Positions 1-8,702 of a DNA stretch of 44,356 nucleotides are shown piece by piece. Within the stretch, counting starts at the first letter, position 1, and the number at the start of each line of letters is the position of its first letter. Made by a program: the position numbers and the translations under genes. Origin of the DNA: a bacterium (GTDB lineage Bacteria; DRYD01); assembly GCA_030549815.1 (NCBI GenBank), contig JAUQQQ010000008.1:1-44356 (forward strand). Direction: 5' to 3'. The notes beneath the pieces were generated by a model. It ran no database searches, was not told the origin of the DNA, and saw nothing but the letters and a program-made list of their open reading frames with translations.

Positions 1-840
1 TTTTATCCAACTTCGTTGGATAGATTGCTTCGCAATCACACTCCACCTATAAGGAATTGAAAACAGTTTTAATTAAAATAGAATAGTTCATTTTATCCAA
101 CTTCGTTGGATAGATTGCTTCGCAATCGCAGTCTGTCCATAAGGGATTGAAACGGTATTAATGAGAATAGGAAAATTCATTTTATCTGACTGTGTCGGAT
201 AGATTGCTATGCAATTACAGCTACCTATAAGGAATTAAAATAGTATTAATTAAAATAGAAGAAAATGCTTTCTGATTGTATTGGATAGATTGATCACAAT
301 CCCATACTACCTATAAGGAATAGAAACCTTTTTAATTAAAATAGAAGAATTAGTTTTATCCAATTTAGTTGGATATATTTCTATGCAATCACATCCTACC
401 TATGATGAATTGAAACTTACGATTATATCTCATTTGGATGGGACCCTATTGCAAATCGCAGCTTACCTATGAGGTATTGAAACTGTGTTAATGGAAACAG
501 AAAAATTCGTTTTATCCAACTTCGTTGGATAGATCGTTTTGCAATCCCCGTCTACCTATGAGGAATTGAAATATTTTTAATTAAAATAGAATAGTTCTTT
601 TTATCCGATGTTGTCCGATAGATTGCTTCACAATCTTAGTCTATCTATGAGAGATTGAAACTGTGTTAATTAAAATAGAAAAATTTGTTTTATCCGAGGT
701 TGTTGGATAGATTGCTATTCAATTCCAGCTTACTCATAAGGTATTAAAACATTAAGAATGAGAATAGAATAGTTTTTTATCCAACTTTGTTGAATATATT
801 GCTACGCAATTGAATCCTACCTATAAAGGAATTAAAACTT
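1..840. repeat. Tandem array of ~89-bp hairpin repeats with CRISPR-like ends
   Basis: About ten degenerate units start near 1, 91, 180, 268, 354, 426, 510, 599, 688 and 775, a period of 86-90 bases except for the short fifth unit. In order, each holds hairpin A (ATCCAAC-TTC-GTTGGAT in unit 1), hairpin B (GATTGC-TTC-GCAATC), a block like CTACCTATAAGGAATTGAAA, then an AT-rich tail containing TTAATTAAAATAGAA. The third block resembles the ATTGAAA(N) end of type I-B/III CRISPR repeats. However, the intervals between these blocks are conserved in sequence and structure instead of being unique spacers, and no cas gene is present. Hairpins keep pairing while sequence changes: unit 3 has ATCTGAC/GTCGGAT, with an A-T pair changed to G-C and a C-G pair changed to T-G. 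The array may continue left of the window. Function unknown. Confidence 0.85.
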
Positions 841-850
841 TGGTTATATA

Positions 851-2368
851 TTACCTGTATATAGTTTCCCACATATAATACATTTTTCTTTTTTTAGTAT
901 TAAAATTCATTCCACATATTATTACATTTTCTTCTAAAGTATACTTAGCATAATATTCTTTATTTTTTATTTGTTCTAAAGCTTTTTCTAAATGTTTATC
1001 TACCTTAATTTCGAAAATGTAGATTTTTTTGTTGGGAGTTTTAAGGATAATATCAATTCTTCCCAATTTGGTATGCAATTCTGCATTACAATCGAATCCT
1101 GTAGAATACAAGTAAACATACAGGAATGATTTTATACTTTTTTCATCGTTTCCATATAAATCATAGGGTATGTTCTCAAGGAGTTTATTAATTCTAAATT
1201 CTATTTCTTGTGTATCAAAATTTTCCAAAGCTTTTCGTAAGGGATTGATTTCACTGTCTTCACCTTTCCAATCTTTTAAGAACTCTCTTAACAAGTTTTC
1301 ATTAAAGCTAATTTGTACTTCTTTATTGGGAAATTTTAATTTATAAAACTTTCTACTGTATTCTTCTTTTACTTTGTGTATTGTTAAATATCCTGTTTGG
1401 AACATTAGTGCTTCTATGCTTATTTTGTCTACATCAACTCTGTTTAGGTCTTCTTCAGACAACATCAATTCCAAATTAGGAATTTCGTACTTATTATGTT
1501 GTATGAGTTTTATCAATACTTCAGGATTTCCAGTTTCATACCAATAGCTGCTATAAGATTTATTTTTTAAATAAAGCAAGACATCGAAAGGGTTGTAAAT
1601 TTTGCTACTTAGCCACCAGTAGCCGTTATACCAGTTTCGTATGCCTTCTATCTCTTGTTCCTTTATTCTTTCTCCAAATGTAAGCAATAACTCTTTTTCA
1701 GTGTATCCGCATAAATCACCATATTCTTGATTTAGGCTAATATCTTCTAATTGGTTTAACCCACTAAAAAGAGAGATTTTGGCGAACTTGCTTATTCCTG
1801 TAATAAAGACAAACTTTAAATATTGATCAATTCCTTTTATTGTTTGATAAAATCCTTTCAACACTTCTCTTATTTCCGCCGCTGTTTCTTTTTTCTCTAT
1901 ATTGTCTAGTATAGGTTTATCATATTCGTCTACTAATAATACTACTTTTTTTCTTGTTTTTTGATATATTTTATATACTAGTTCAAAAAAACTCTTATAG
2001 TAGATCTTTTCAGTTATATCTATTTCATATATTTTACTCCAAAACTTTATATCTGCTTTAATATATTCTTCTAATTCATTACTACTTCTTATTTTACCTT
2101 GATCAAAAGATATTCTTACAACAGGATAATTTTGGTTCCAATTCCAGTTGTTTTCGAGATACAACCCTGTAAATAATTCTTTTTTTCCTTCGAAAGCAGA
2201 TTTTAAAGTATCAACAAAAAGGCTTTTACCGAAGCGTCGGGGACGAGATAAAAAATAGTATTTCCCTTCATCAACTAATTTTTTAACAAAATGTGTTTTA
2301 TCAACGTAGTAGTAACCTTCAGTTCTTATTTCTTCAAAACTGCTTATACCAATTGGTAGTTTCTTCAT
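851..2368 (-). CDS. AAA-ATPase-like / PD-(D/E)XK nuclease family protein (DUF1703 type)
   Basis: A 505-residue protein of the large AAA-ATPase-like plus C-terminal nuclease family that is multicopy in many anaerobes and thermophiles. The opening residues LPIGISSFEEIRTEGYYYVD are typical of the family. A Walker-A variant RPRRFGKS lies at residues 42-49, a Walker B LLVDEYDKP is centred on D147-E148, and a sensor-like FITGISKF follows. Near the C-terminus GRIDI (D439) and FEIK (E453, K455) fit a PD-(D/E)XK nuclease core. The start ATG has a GGGAG-type ribosome site upstream. The repeat array begins directly after the stop codon, and a lone copy of the array's CRISPR-like block lies on the other side at 2460-2484. 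The cellular role of the family is not established; a mobile or defence role is inference. Confidence 0.88.
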   Translation of the reverse strand: MKKLPIGISSFEEIRTEGYYYVDKTHFVKKLVDEGKYYFLSRPRRFGKSLFVDTLKSAFEGKKELFTGLYLENNWNWNQNYPVVRISFDQGKIRSSNELEEYIKADIKFWSKIYEIDITEKIYYKSFFELVYKIYQKTRKKVVLLVDEYDKPILDNIEKKETAAEIREVLKGFYQTIKGIDQYLKFVFITGISKFAKISLFSGLNQLEDISLNQEYGDLCGYTEKELLLTFGERIKEQEIEGIRNWYNGYWWLSSKIYNPFDVLLYLKNKSYSSYWYETGNPEVLIKLIQHNKYEIPNLELMLSEEDLNRVDVDKISIEALMFQTGYLTIHKVKEEYSRKFYKLKFPNKEVQISFNENLLREFLKDWKGEDSEINPLRKALENFDTQEIEFRINKLLENIPYDLYGNDEKSIKSFLYVYLYSTGFDCNAELHTKLGRIDIILKTPNKKIYIFEIKVDKHLEKALEQIKNKEYYAKYTLEENVIICGMNFNTKKRKMYYMWETIYR

Positions 2369-2459
2369 TATTTTCTACACTCCCACAAATTTCTAAATAA
2401 TGACTTCCCTACATTTTATATTTACAAATCAAATCTATTATTACCTTTATTAAAAATTA

Positions 2460-2484
2460 CAGCCTAACTGGAAGGGATTGAAAA
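2460..2484. repeat. Isolated copy of the CRISPR-like repeat block
   Basis: CAGCCTAACTGGAAGGGATT followed by GAAAA matches the third block of the 1-840 units (for example CAGTCTGTCCATAAGGGATT then GAAAC in unit 2) but has no hairpins A or B. It sits in the 232-base gap between the divergent ATPase gene and the NuoF-like gene. Besides this block, the gap holds AT-rich sequence that should contain both promoters; no hexamer pair there was convincing. Confidence 0.55.
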
Positions 2485-2600
2485 TTTCCTGTTCTGGTAG
2501 TTTCTTTCTCTGTGTTTTCAACAAAGATTGAAAAGAAAAGGTAAGTGGTTTTTTATGTTTAATTTTTTAATATAGGAAAATAGGGTAGGGAGTGAAAATT

Positions 2601-4034
2601 ATGAAAATAAAGGTTTGTAGCTGCAGTAATTGCTCGAACGATTTCGATTTTACAGGTTTTGAAGTTGAAAAATGTGGTTGTTTAGGGCTATGCGGTTTTG
2701 GACCTATTGGTATTATCAATTCAAAAATAATTCCTATCAATGATAAAATCCTAAATAAAATAAAGAACGATCCAAACTATGTTGATCAATTACAATCACT
2801 AAATTTTGACAAGAATACTAAAATATTAATGAAAGATAATGATATAATAGATCCTGAGAATATTGAAACCTACATAAATGCAGGAGGATTTAAAGCTTTT
2901 AATAAAGCAATATCAATGAATCCTGATGAGATTATAAAAGAAATAGAACTAAGTGGTCTAAGAGGAAGAGGAGGGGCAGCATTCCCTACATACAAAAAAC
3001 TACAAATGGTAAAACAGGAAACAAATACACCTAAGTATATCGTCGCTAACCTTGAAGAGGGAGAAGTTGCATCTTTCAACAACACTATACTTGCAGAATC
3101 CAACCCTTTCTCCATAATCGAAGGAATGCTTATTGCAGCTTATACTGTCGAAGCTACTAAAGGCTATATCTTTGTTAATCATAAAGCAAAATTGGCTATA
3201 AAAAGACTACAAAATGCCATAAACCAAGCAAGAAATAAAGGATACTTTAAGAAAGTAAATCAAAATTTAGAATTCGATATCGAAATAAGAAGGTCACCCA
3301 GTGCATACATCGCAGGTGAGGAAACAGCAATGCTTGAAGTGATCGAAGGTAAAAAAGCTTACCCTCGAAATAAACCACCATTCCCCGTATCTGTTGGACT
3401 CTTTAAAAAACCAACACTCATTAACAACGTCGAGACTCTCGCTGCAATACCATACATCATACTCCATGGACATCAATACTACACATCATTCGGTAGCCAA
3501 GGATCTTATGGCACAAAAATGATATCACTTACTGGTAATGTTAATAACCCCTGTGTTAATGAAGTACCATTCAATATGACAATAAAAGAAATAATCGAAA
3601 AAATTGGAATGGGATACAGAGATAGTAATAAGGGTTTTCTTGTGGGGGGACCTTCTGGTGGAATTCTATCCCAACAATTCGAAACATTGAAATATAACTA
3701 CGATGAAGTAGCAAAAACTGGAGCTATGGTAGGATCTGGAGGAATTTACGTAATCCCTGAAAATATGAATATCGTCGAATTTGTTAAATACCTAATGAAA
3801 TTCTTTGCTGACGAAAGCTGCGGACAATGTATACCCTGCAGAGTAGGAACAAAAAAACTAACTGAAATACTTCAAAACTTTCTCAATGGCAAAGAATTAC
3901 CTAATAATTTGGATGAAATAAACGATTTTATAATGAATGTTAGTTTATGTGGTTTAGGACAAGCAGCACCTGTTCCTCTGATAACCGCAATGAAATATTT
4001 CCCCGATGAATTCAAAATTAAAATACATTCATAA
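2601..4034 (+). CDS. NuoF-like NADH:acceptor oxidoreductase flavin subunit
   Basis: A 477-residue homologue of the 51-kDa FMN/NADH subunit of complex I and of HydB-type hydrogenases. The N-terminus has six closely spaced cysteines (C6, C8, C11, C25, C27, C31), which suggests a fused mini [2Fe-2S] ferredoxin-like domain. The FMN-domain signature GLRGRGGAAFPT lies near residues 118-128, followed by YIAGEETAMLEVIEG and NNVETLA. The C-terminal 4Fe-4S site has C407, C410, C413 and C450. The usual NADEGEPG(T)FKD loop reads NLEEGEVASFNN, a marked divergence in the nucleotide-binding region. ATG 2601 is preferred to the in-frame GTG at 2592 because AGGGAG ends eight bases upstream of it. It leads recR and trmI and is far from nuoJ/nuoK, so it may serve another soluble complex. 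Confidence 0.85.
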   Translation: MKIKVCSCSNCSNDFDFTGFEVEKCGCLGLCGFGPIGIINSKIIPINDKILNKIKNDPNYVDQLQSLNFDKNTKILMKDNDIIDPENIETYINAGGFKAFNKAISMNPDEIIKEIELSGLRGRGGAAFPTYKKLQMVKQETNTPKYIVANLEEGEVASFNNTILAESNPFSIIEGMLIAAYTVEATKGYIFVNHKAKLAIKRLQNAINQARNKGYFKKVNQNLEFDIEIRRSPSAYIAGEETAMLEVIEGKKAYPRNKPPFPVSVGLFKKPTLINNVETLAAIPYIILHGHQYYTSFGSQGSYGTKMISLTGNVNNPCVNEVPFNMTIKEIIEKIGMGYRDSNKGFLVGGPSGGILSQQFETLKYNYDEVAKTGAMVGSGGIYVIPENMNIVEFVKYLMKFFADESCGQCIPCRVGTKKLTEILQNFLNGKELPNNLDEINDFIMNVSLCGLGQAAPVPLITAMKYFPDEFKIKIHS

Positions 4035-4040
4035 TAAAAT

Positions 4041-4652
4041 ATGATTACAAAATACCCAGAGATATCAAAACTTATCGAAGTATTCCAAAAACTTCCATTG
4101 GTAGGCCCCAAAACTGCTGAAAAAATAGCTTACTTCATCATTCAAACCGATGACAAAACAATAAACGAAATAATAGAATCCATAAAAGATGTAAAAAACA
4201 ACTTAACTAAATGTATTAACTGTTTCTGTTTAACAACCCAAAATGTTAATCCTTGTTCTATATGTATAGATAAAAATAGAGAACCTATTATTTGCGTTGT
4301 TCAAGAATTTAAAGATCAACTTTTAATTGAGGAATCTATCAATTTCTCCGGTAAATACCATGCACTTGAAGGACTCATAAACCCTATTGAAGGAAAAACA
4401 CCTGACAAACTAAAAATAAAAGAACTAATCGAAAGAATAAAAAGAGAAAATATAAAAGAAATAGTTTTTGCTATACCCTCTTCAATTGATGGAGATATAA
4501 CTGTAGAATACATTTCGGAAAAAATAAAAAAATCAATGGATGGTATTATTTTATCAAGAATAGCTGTGGGAATACCTGCTGGAAGCGAATTAGAAAATAT
4601 CGACAAAATAACTCTAACAAATGCCATAAATAATCGAAAAAAAATAGAATGA
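4041..4652 (+). CDS. recR: Recombination mediator protein RecR
   Basis: RecR acts with RecO and RecF in loading RecA during gap repair. The 203 residues match the family length. A helix-hairpin-helix segment LPLVGPKTAEKIA lies at residues 18-30, a four-cysteine zinc site at C58, C61, C72 and C75, and a Toprim domain follows with VVQEFKDQLLIEE and the typical YHALEGLINPIEG stretch. The gene starts seven bases after the NuoF-like stop and overlaps trmI by ATGA, so the three genes are probably one transcript. A RecO-like gene occurs elsewhere in the window at 38620-39183. Confidence 0.95.
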   Translation: MITKYPEISKLIEVFQKLPLVGPKTAEKIAYFIIQTDDKTINEIIESIKDVKNNLTKCINCFCLTTQNVNPCSICIDKNREPIICVVQEFKDQLLIEESINFSGKYHALEGLINPIEGKTPDKLKIKELIERIKRENIKEIVFAIPSSIDGDITVEYISEKIKKSMDGIILSRIAVGIPAGSELENIDKITLTNAINNRKKIE

Positions 4653-5422
4653 TAAAACTTAATAAAGTAATAAAAATTATTAACCTTCAAAACAAAAAAT
4701 CTTATCTCAGAAAAATAACTAACAATCCTAAAGTCTTTGAAGATCACTTGGGAAATTCCATAAAAAAAGAAGATATCATTAACAAAGAATACGGAATAAA
4801 TTTGAGTAGTTACATCATTGTTAAACCATCGATCGATGATTTTGTTTTATATTACTGGAAGAGAAAAACCCAAATTGTTTATCCCAAAGATGCTTCATAT
4901 ATAATAACAAAATTAGGACTAAATTATGAAAGTAAAATCTTGGAAATAGCTACAGGAAGCGGAGTTATGACACTCTTCTTAGCAAAAACAGTGTTCCCAA
5001 ACGGAAAGATAGTATCTGTCGAAAAAAATTATGACTTCCTTAAAAACGCAATAAAAAATTTAGAAGATTTTGACCAAACCTTCGAAACAAACTATATAGG
5101 AATCATAAACTTCTTTATTTCTAATAACATTAATTTTCTAAAAGGCAGCTTTGACGCTATTTTCTTAGATATTCCAAACCCTATTGAAGTAATAAAACAG
5201 GCACACAAATTATTAAGAGCTTCGGGATTCTTAGTTTGTGTATTACCCACCACAAACCAAGTATGTGAATTTTTAAAAACTATTTCCAATAATTACATTG
5301 ATATTGATGTAGAAGAAATAATGTTAAGAAAGTATAAACCCAATTATGAAAGATTGAGACCAAACGATATAATGACAGCTCATACAACATACATAATATC
5401 CGCAAAAAAATATTTAGACTAA
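4649..5422 (+). CDS. trmI: tRNA (adenine-58-N1)-methyltransferase TrmI-like
   Basis: S-adenosylmethionine-dependent methylase expected to make m1A58 in the T-loop of tRNA, a modification common in thermophiles. The 257-residue protein has an N-terminal beta-rich part, then the diagnostic KRKTQIVYPKDASYI segment (YPKD at residues 78-81) and SAM motif I EIATGSGVMTLFLA (99-112), with an acidic SVEKN motif after the second strand. The ATG overlaps the recR stop as ATGA, indicating translational coupling. The gene converges with the radical-SAM gene 12 bases downstream, and no clear terminator hairpin separates them. Confidence 0.9.
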   Translation: MIKLNKVIKIINLQNKKSYLRKITNNPKVFEDHLGNSIKKEDIINKEYGINLSSYIIVKPSIDDFVLYYWKRKTQIVYPKDASYIITKLGLNYESKILEIATGSGVMTLFLAKTVFPNGKIVSVEKNYDFLKNAIKNLEDFDQTFETNYIGIINFFISNNINFLKGSFDAIFLDIPNPIEVIKQAHKLLRASGFLVCVLPTTNQVCEFLKTISNNYIDIDVEEIMLRKYKPNYERLRPNDIMTAHTTYIISAKKYLD

Positions 5423-5434
5423 AACTAAAATCAT

Positions 5435-6049
5435 TTAAAAAGTATTTTTAGGTAATTTTTTAGATAATTTTATTATTTCCTCGAAATCTTTTTGATAGGG
5501 TATACCTGCCAAAAATAATTCTCCATCTTTTTCGATGAATTGTAGTTTTTTTTCTTTTCTCTTTTCCATGTATTCTTCATAAATATTTTTTAGTTTTGGA
5601 TTAATTATTATCATTCTTTGATTTTCTGAGCCTTTCCATATACTGTCTGTTTCTTTCCCCCATATGAAAGGACCATCTATGATTACATCAACTAAACATT
5701 TCAAATCTTCCCATATTTTTTCATTGCTTTCTATAAAATTTTCTAATACATACCCTGTGTATAACAGTATATCAGACTTAGTTGGTCTTACTCTTTTCAG
5801 CAACTCTATAAGCTGTTGAGCTTGATCCAATGGCTCTCCTCCTGATATAGTTAATTTATCAGTTGGAAATGAATTGATAATATTTGCTATATCATTGATA
5901 TTTACTTGGTACTTAGGAGATTTTTCCCAGGTATGTTTCGAGATACAGTTTTTACATCGAATAGAGCAACCCTGTAGCCATAAACCTGCCCTTATCCCTG
6001 GCCCTAAAGTATAGACTGGATGGTAAACTAAATTAACAAATATCTTCAA
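5435..6049 (-). CDS. Radical SAM 4Fe-4S activase-like protein (NrdG-like)
   Basis: A short 204-residue radical-SAM protein with the cluster motif CSIRCKNC (C28, C32, C35) preceded by GPGIRAGLWLQG, and the SAM motif SGGEPLDQAQQL, followed by YTGYVLENF and IDGPF. This pattern belongs to the family of small glycyl-radical activases and related proteins annotated as anaerobic ribonucleotide reductase activating protein. No glycyl-radical partner (NrdD or Pfl) is nearby, so the substrate is unknown. The start is a TTG that overlaps the glyQ stop (TTGA), and no in-frame ATG occurs in the first hundred residues. It is the last gene of the long minus-strand run. Confidence 0.82.
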   Translation of the reverse strand: MKIFVNLVYHPVYTLGPGIRAGLWLQGCSIRCKNCISKHTWEKSPKYQVNINDIANIINSFPTDKLTISGGEPLDQAQQLIELLKRVRPTKSDILLYTGYVLENFIESNEKIWEDLKCLVDVIIDGPFIWGKETDSIWKGSENQRMIIINPKLKNIYEEYMEKRKEKKLQFIEKDGELFLAGIPYQKDFEEIIKLSKKLPKNTF

Positions 6050-6939
6050 GTTTTTACTAAATTAACTTTTTCTAAAATTTTGTTTGTTATTTCCATATTT
6101 TCTGAATCTTGAATATAAAGTTGAGCGCATTTTTTTGCTAAATTTCTTATCTCAGATAATTTTTTAGCTCTTTCTATCGGCCCTATTGCATTCCTTGAAT
6201 CCAGTAGATTAAAAACATGGGATAATTTTAAAACATAGTCATAAGCAGGATAATATACATTTTCTGATAGTAATCGCTGTGCTTCATCAAAATATATTTC
6301 ATAGAGTTTTCTAAGATTTTCTATGTTTGCTTTGTCGAGGTTATAATGTGAAAATTGAACTTCAGGAATGTAATAAATATCCTTGTAAGTTGTATTGTAG
6401 TTCCATTTTATTTCCCAGATTTTGTTTTTATTTTGGACAAACATTGCTATTCTCTCAACGCCATATGTTATTTCAACGGGGACTTTTTTTAATTCTATCC
6501 CACCCATTAACTGAAAATATGTAAACTGAGTTATTTCCATGCCGTCTAACCATACTTCCCATCCTGTTCCCCACGCACCTAATGATGGTGATTCCCAGTT
6601 ATCCTCTATGAACCTAAGATCATGCTTTTGTAAATCTATTCCCAAATGATTAAGACTTTGAATGTATATATCTTGTATATCATCTGGAGTAGGTTTTATA
6701 ATAACTTGGTATTGGAAGTAATGTTGTAATCTGTTTGGATTTTGTGCGTACCTACCATCTGTGGGCCTTATTGATGGTTCAAAGTATGCAACTTTCCAAT
6801 CTTTGTTATCTAAACTTCTAAAGAATGTTAAGGGATTCATCGTGCCTGCACCAACCTCTGTATGGTAAGGAGTTCCTATAACACAACCTTGCTCAATCCA
6901 GTACTCATTAAGCTTAATTATTATCGTCTGAAAATCCAT
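6046..6939 (-). CDS. glyQ: Glycyl-tRNA synthetase alpha subunit
   Basis: Catalytic alpha subunit of the bacterial alpha2beta2 glycyl-tRNA synthetase. The 297 residues match the family length and carry its diagnostic stretches: GCVIGTPYHTEVGAGTMNP, FRSLDNKDWKVAYFEPS, RPTDGRYAQNPNRLQHYFQ, ESPSLGAWGTGWEVWLDGME and VEITYGVERIAMF. The start ATG lies two bases after the kinase gene's stop. The beta subunit gene glyS, usually immediately downstream, is absent; a radical-SAM gene follows instead. The gene is embedded in an operon with metG and tyrS, so translation functions are clustered here. There is no leader and so no T-box directly upstream. Confidence 0.97.
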   Translation of the reverse strand: MDFQTIIIKLNEYWIEQGCVIGTPYHTEVGAGTMNPLTFFRSLDNKDWKVAYFEPSIRPTDGRYAQNPNRLQHYFQYQVIIKPTPDDIQDIYIQSLNHLGIDLQKHDLRFIEDNWESPSLGAWGTGWEVWLDGMEITQFTYFQLMGGIELKKVPVEITYGVERIAMFVQNKNKIWEIKWNYNTTYKDIYYIPEVQFSHYNLDKANIENLRKLYEIYFDEAQRLLSENVYYPAYDYVLKLSHVFNLLDSRNAIGPIERAKKLSEIRNLAKKCAQLYIQDSENMEITNKILEKVNLVKT

Positions 6940-6941
6940 CT

Positions 6942-7907
6942 TTATTTTTCCCCCTGCTTTTTTAAACTTTCTCTGATTGTTGTTAGATCTTCTATTAATT
7001 TCAATACATTTTTGTATCTTCTTTCTGGATTCTTTTCAATAGATTTCATTATTACTTTCTCTAAATTTGTTGGTATATTAGGATTTATTAGTGATGGTAA
7101 TAAAGGAGTTTCCTTTAAATGTTTTATTACTATTTCACTTGGACTACCATCGAACGGAATTTTTCCTGTGAATATCTCATACATTGTTATTCCTAAAGAG
7201 TATATATCTATCCTTGGGTCAGTATAAACACCTTCAAATAATTCGGGTGCCATATATGCTGGAGTTCCCAATATTTGTCCATCATGGGTTATAGGTTTTG
7301 CATAAACTATCCTTGATATACCCAAATCTGTTAGTTTTATTGTCTTTAAATCTTTATCTACCAAAATGTTTTCGGGCTTAACATCTCTATGAATAATCCC
7401 TTTATTATGTAAATAATTCAAAGCATTACATACTGCTAAAATAATATCTATTTTTTGAATGATTGTTAAATTAGGATATATTTCATCAAGAGTTTTACCG
7501 TTAACATATTCCAATATAAGGTAAGCTTTATTATTATCTTCCCCATGATCTACTATTTGAACAATATTTATATGTTTAATCTGTTTAAGTATTTCAGTTT
7601 CTCTTTTAAATCTTTCTAATAGTTCCTTGTCGCTGTGTTGGAATACTTTTGCAGCATAGAAATTTTTATCCTTGGATACTAAATATACTTTACTTGTTGC
7701 TCCTTTACCTAGTTCTCTTATTATGGTGTACGGTCCTATTTTCTGAATATTTTCTTGATTTTGTACTTCCTTGTCCGTATTTTCAAATTGTTTATTATTT
7801 GTTTGTTTATTTTTTGATTTTGAATTATTTTTTATGAAAACTATAAAAAAAATACCGATTAAAAATAAAAATATGAACAAGAAAAGTACATTATTTTGTT
7901 CAAGCAT
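6942..7907 (-). CDS. Membrane-anchored Hanks-type Ser/Thr protein kinase
   Basis: A 321-residue eukaryotic-like kinase. A hydrophobic segment at residues 7-25 is followed by Lys/Asn-rich linker sequence, giving an N-terminal anchor with the kinase domain (about 57-310) in the cytoplasm. Motifs seen are the glycine loop LGKGATSKV, ATP lysine K87, catalytic HRDVKPEN (H173, D175), metal site DLG (D194) in place of DFG, and GTPAYMAPEL. This topology is the reverse of PknB-type kinases, which have the kinase first and extracellular PASTA repeats last; no sensor domain is present. The stop-to-start gap to the upstream sigma factor gene is three bases, so kinase and sigma factor are co-expressed. 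A regulatory link between them is inference. Confidence 0.93.
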   Translation of the reverse strand: MLEQNNVLFLFIFLFLIGIFFIVFIKNNSKSKNKQTNNKQFENTDKEVQNQENIQKIGPYTIIRELGKGATSKVYLVSKDKNFYAAKVFQHSDKELLERFKRETEILKQIKHINIVQIVDHGEDNNKAYLILEYVNGKTLDEIYPNLTIIQKIDIILAVCNALNYLHNKGIIHRDVKPENILVDKDLKTIKLTDLGISRIVYAKPITHDGQILGTPAYMAPELFEGVYTDPRIDIYSLGITMYEIFTGKIPFDGSPSEIVIKHLKETPLLPSLINPNIPTNLEKVIMKSIEKNPERRYKNVLKLIEDLTTIRESLKKQGEK

Positions 7908-7910
7908 TGA

Positions 7911-8675
7911 TTATAATTTCTTCATTATTTTTTCTTTTATGTTATTAAGTAGTGTATATAAATGCTTTCTTGAAATGTTTAATTTTTGTGCTATTAAACT
8001 TTTTGTGATATCTTCTTCAAACAGTAGCTTAATTATTTTTCTTTCCAGAGCCGATAATTGACTAATTATTTGTTCAATAAATATTTTGTCTTCTAGAGGC
8101 AACTCCAGATCTCTTATTTTTTGAGATTTTATCAATGAAAGATCAGCGTTATTTTTCTGGGGGATAGACAAAATTTCTTTGACAGCATCGCATGTTAGAT
8201 TAAATTTTTCTGCTATCTCTTCTACTGTTGAAGATGGGTTTAATGTTAAATATTTGTTTATTTGAAAATAAAGTTTTCTAACTGTTTTGGGGATTTTTAT
8301 GATATCTTGATTAAGAACAAAATTTTTTATCTCTTTTTCTATATAACACATGAAGTATGGAGTTGGGTCTTGGTTAATATCTTGATAGTTATTTATTGCT
8401 TTTATAATTGCCAAATAAGCAACTTGCTTTAAATCTTCTTTATCAAAAGTGTTATATTTTTTTATTAGTTTAAAGATAAATCCTTCAAAATTTTTTATAA
8501 TTTTTTCAGCTATTTTTTGTTTTTCATTAATATCGGCTTCATATTTATAATCATTAAGTAAATATCTTAATGAAAAAGTTGGATTTGTTTTGTTTTGGTT
8601 ATTCTGATTGTTTAGGATAGTATCTACGAATGTATCATGAATAACTAATGTCGCTTTTTTTAATTTTCTACTCAT
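7911..8675 (-). CDS. Alternative sigma-70 family RNA polymerase sigma factor
   Basis: A 254-residue sigma factor of the SigB/SigF/FliA-like group. Region 2 is seen around KNFEGFIFKLIKKYNTFDKEDLKQVAYLAIIKAINNY, with the typical DLxQ-x-AYLAIIKA pattern. Region 3 follows with IKIPKTVRKLYFQINKYL and a helix-turn-helix-like SSTVEEIAEKFNLTCDAV. Region 4 is at the C-terminus with LSALERKIIKLLFEEDITKS and the recognition segment LIAQKLNISRKHLYTLLNNI. The gene lies between a glycosyltransferase gene and the membrane kinase gene in the long operon. An anti-sigma-like HATPase lies about 18 kb away at 26564-26950, so partner switching is possible. Target promoters are not identifiable from the window. 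Confidence 0.88.
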   Translation of the reverse strand: MSRKLKKATLVIHDTFVDTILNNQNNQNKTNPTFSLRYLLNDYKYEADINEKQKIAEKIIKNFEGFIFKLIKKYNTFDKEDLKQVAYLAIIKAINNYQDINQDPTPYFMCYIEKEIKNFVLNQDIIKIPKTVRKLYFQINKYLTLNPSSTVEEIAEKFNLTCDAVKEILSIPQKNNADLSLIKSQKIRDLELPLEDKIFIEQIISQLSALERKIIKLLFEEDITKSLIAQKLNISRKHLYTLLNNIKEKIMKKL

Positions 8676-8702
8676 CCTTTTATTTAATTCTACTTTTTCT
8701 AT

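Noticed and set aside
1-840. A CRISPR array
   Set aside because: Repeat-like ends recur, but the intervals share conserved hairpins and an AT-rich tail instead of unique spacers, and no cas gene is in the window.
6862-8061. Plus-strand readings of 60-120 codons opposite glyQ, the kinase and the sigma gene
   Set aside because: They are antisense to clear conserved genes, are rich in Phe/Leu/Ser runs expected from reverse-strand AT-rich DNA, and lack ribosome sites or family features.
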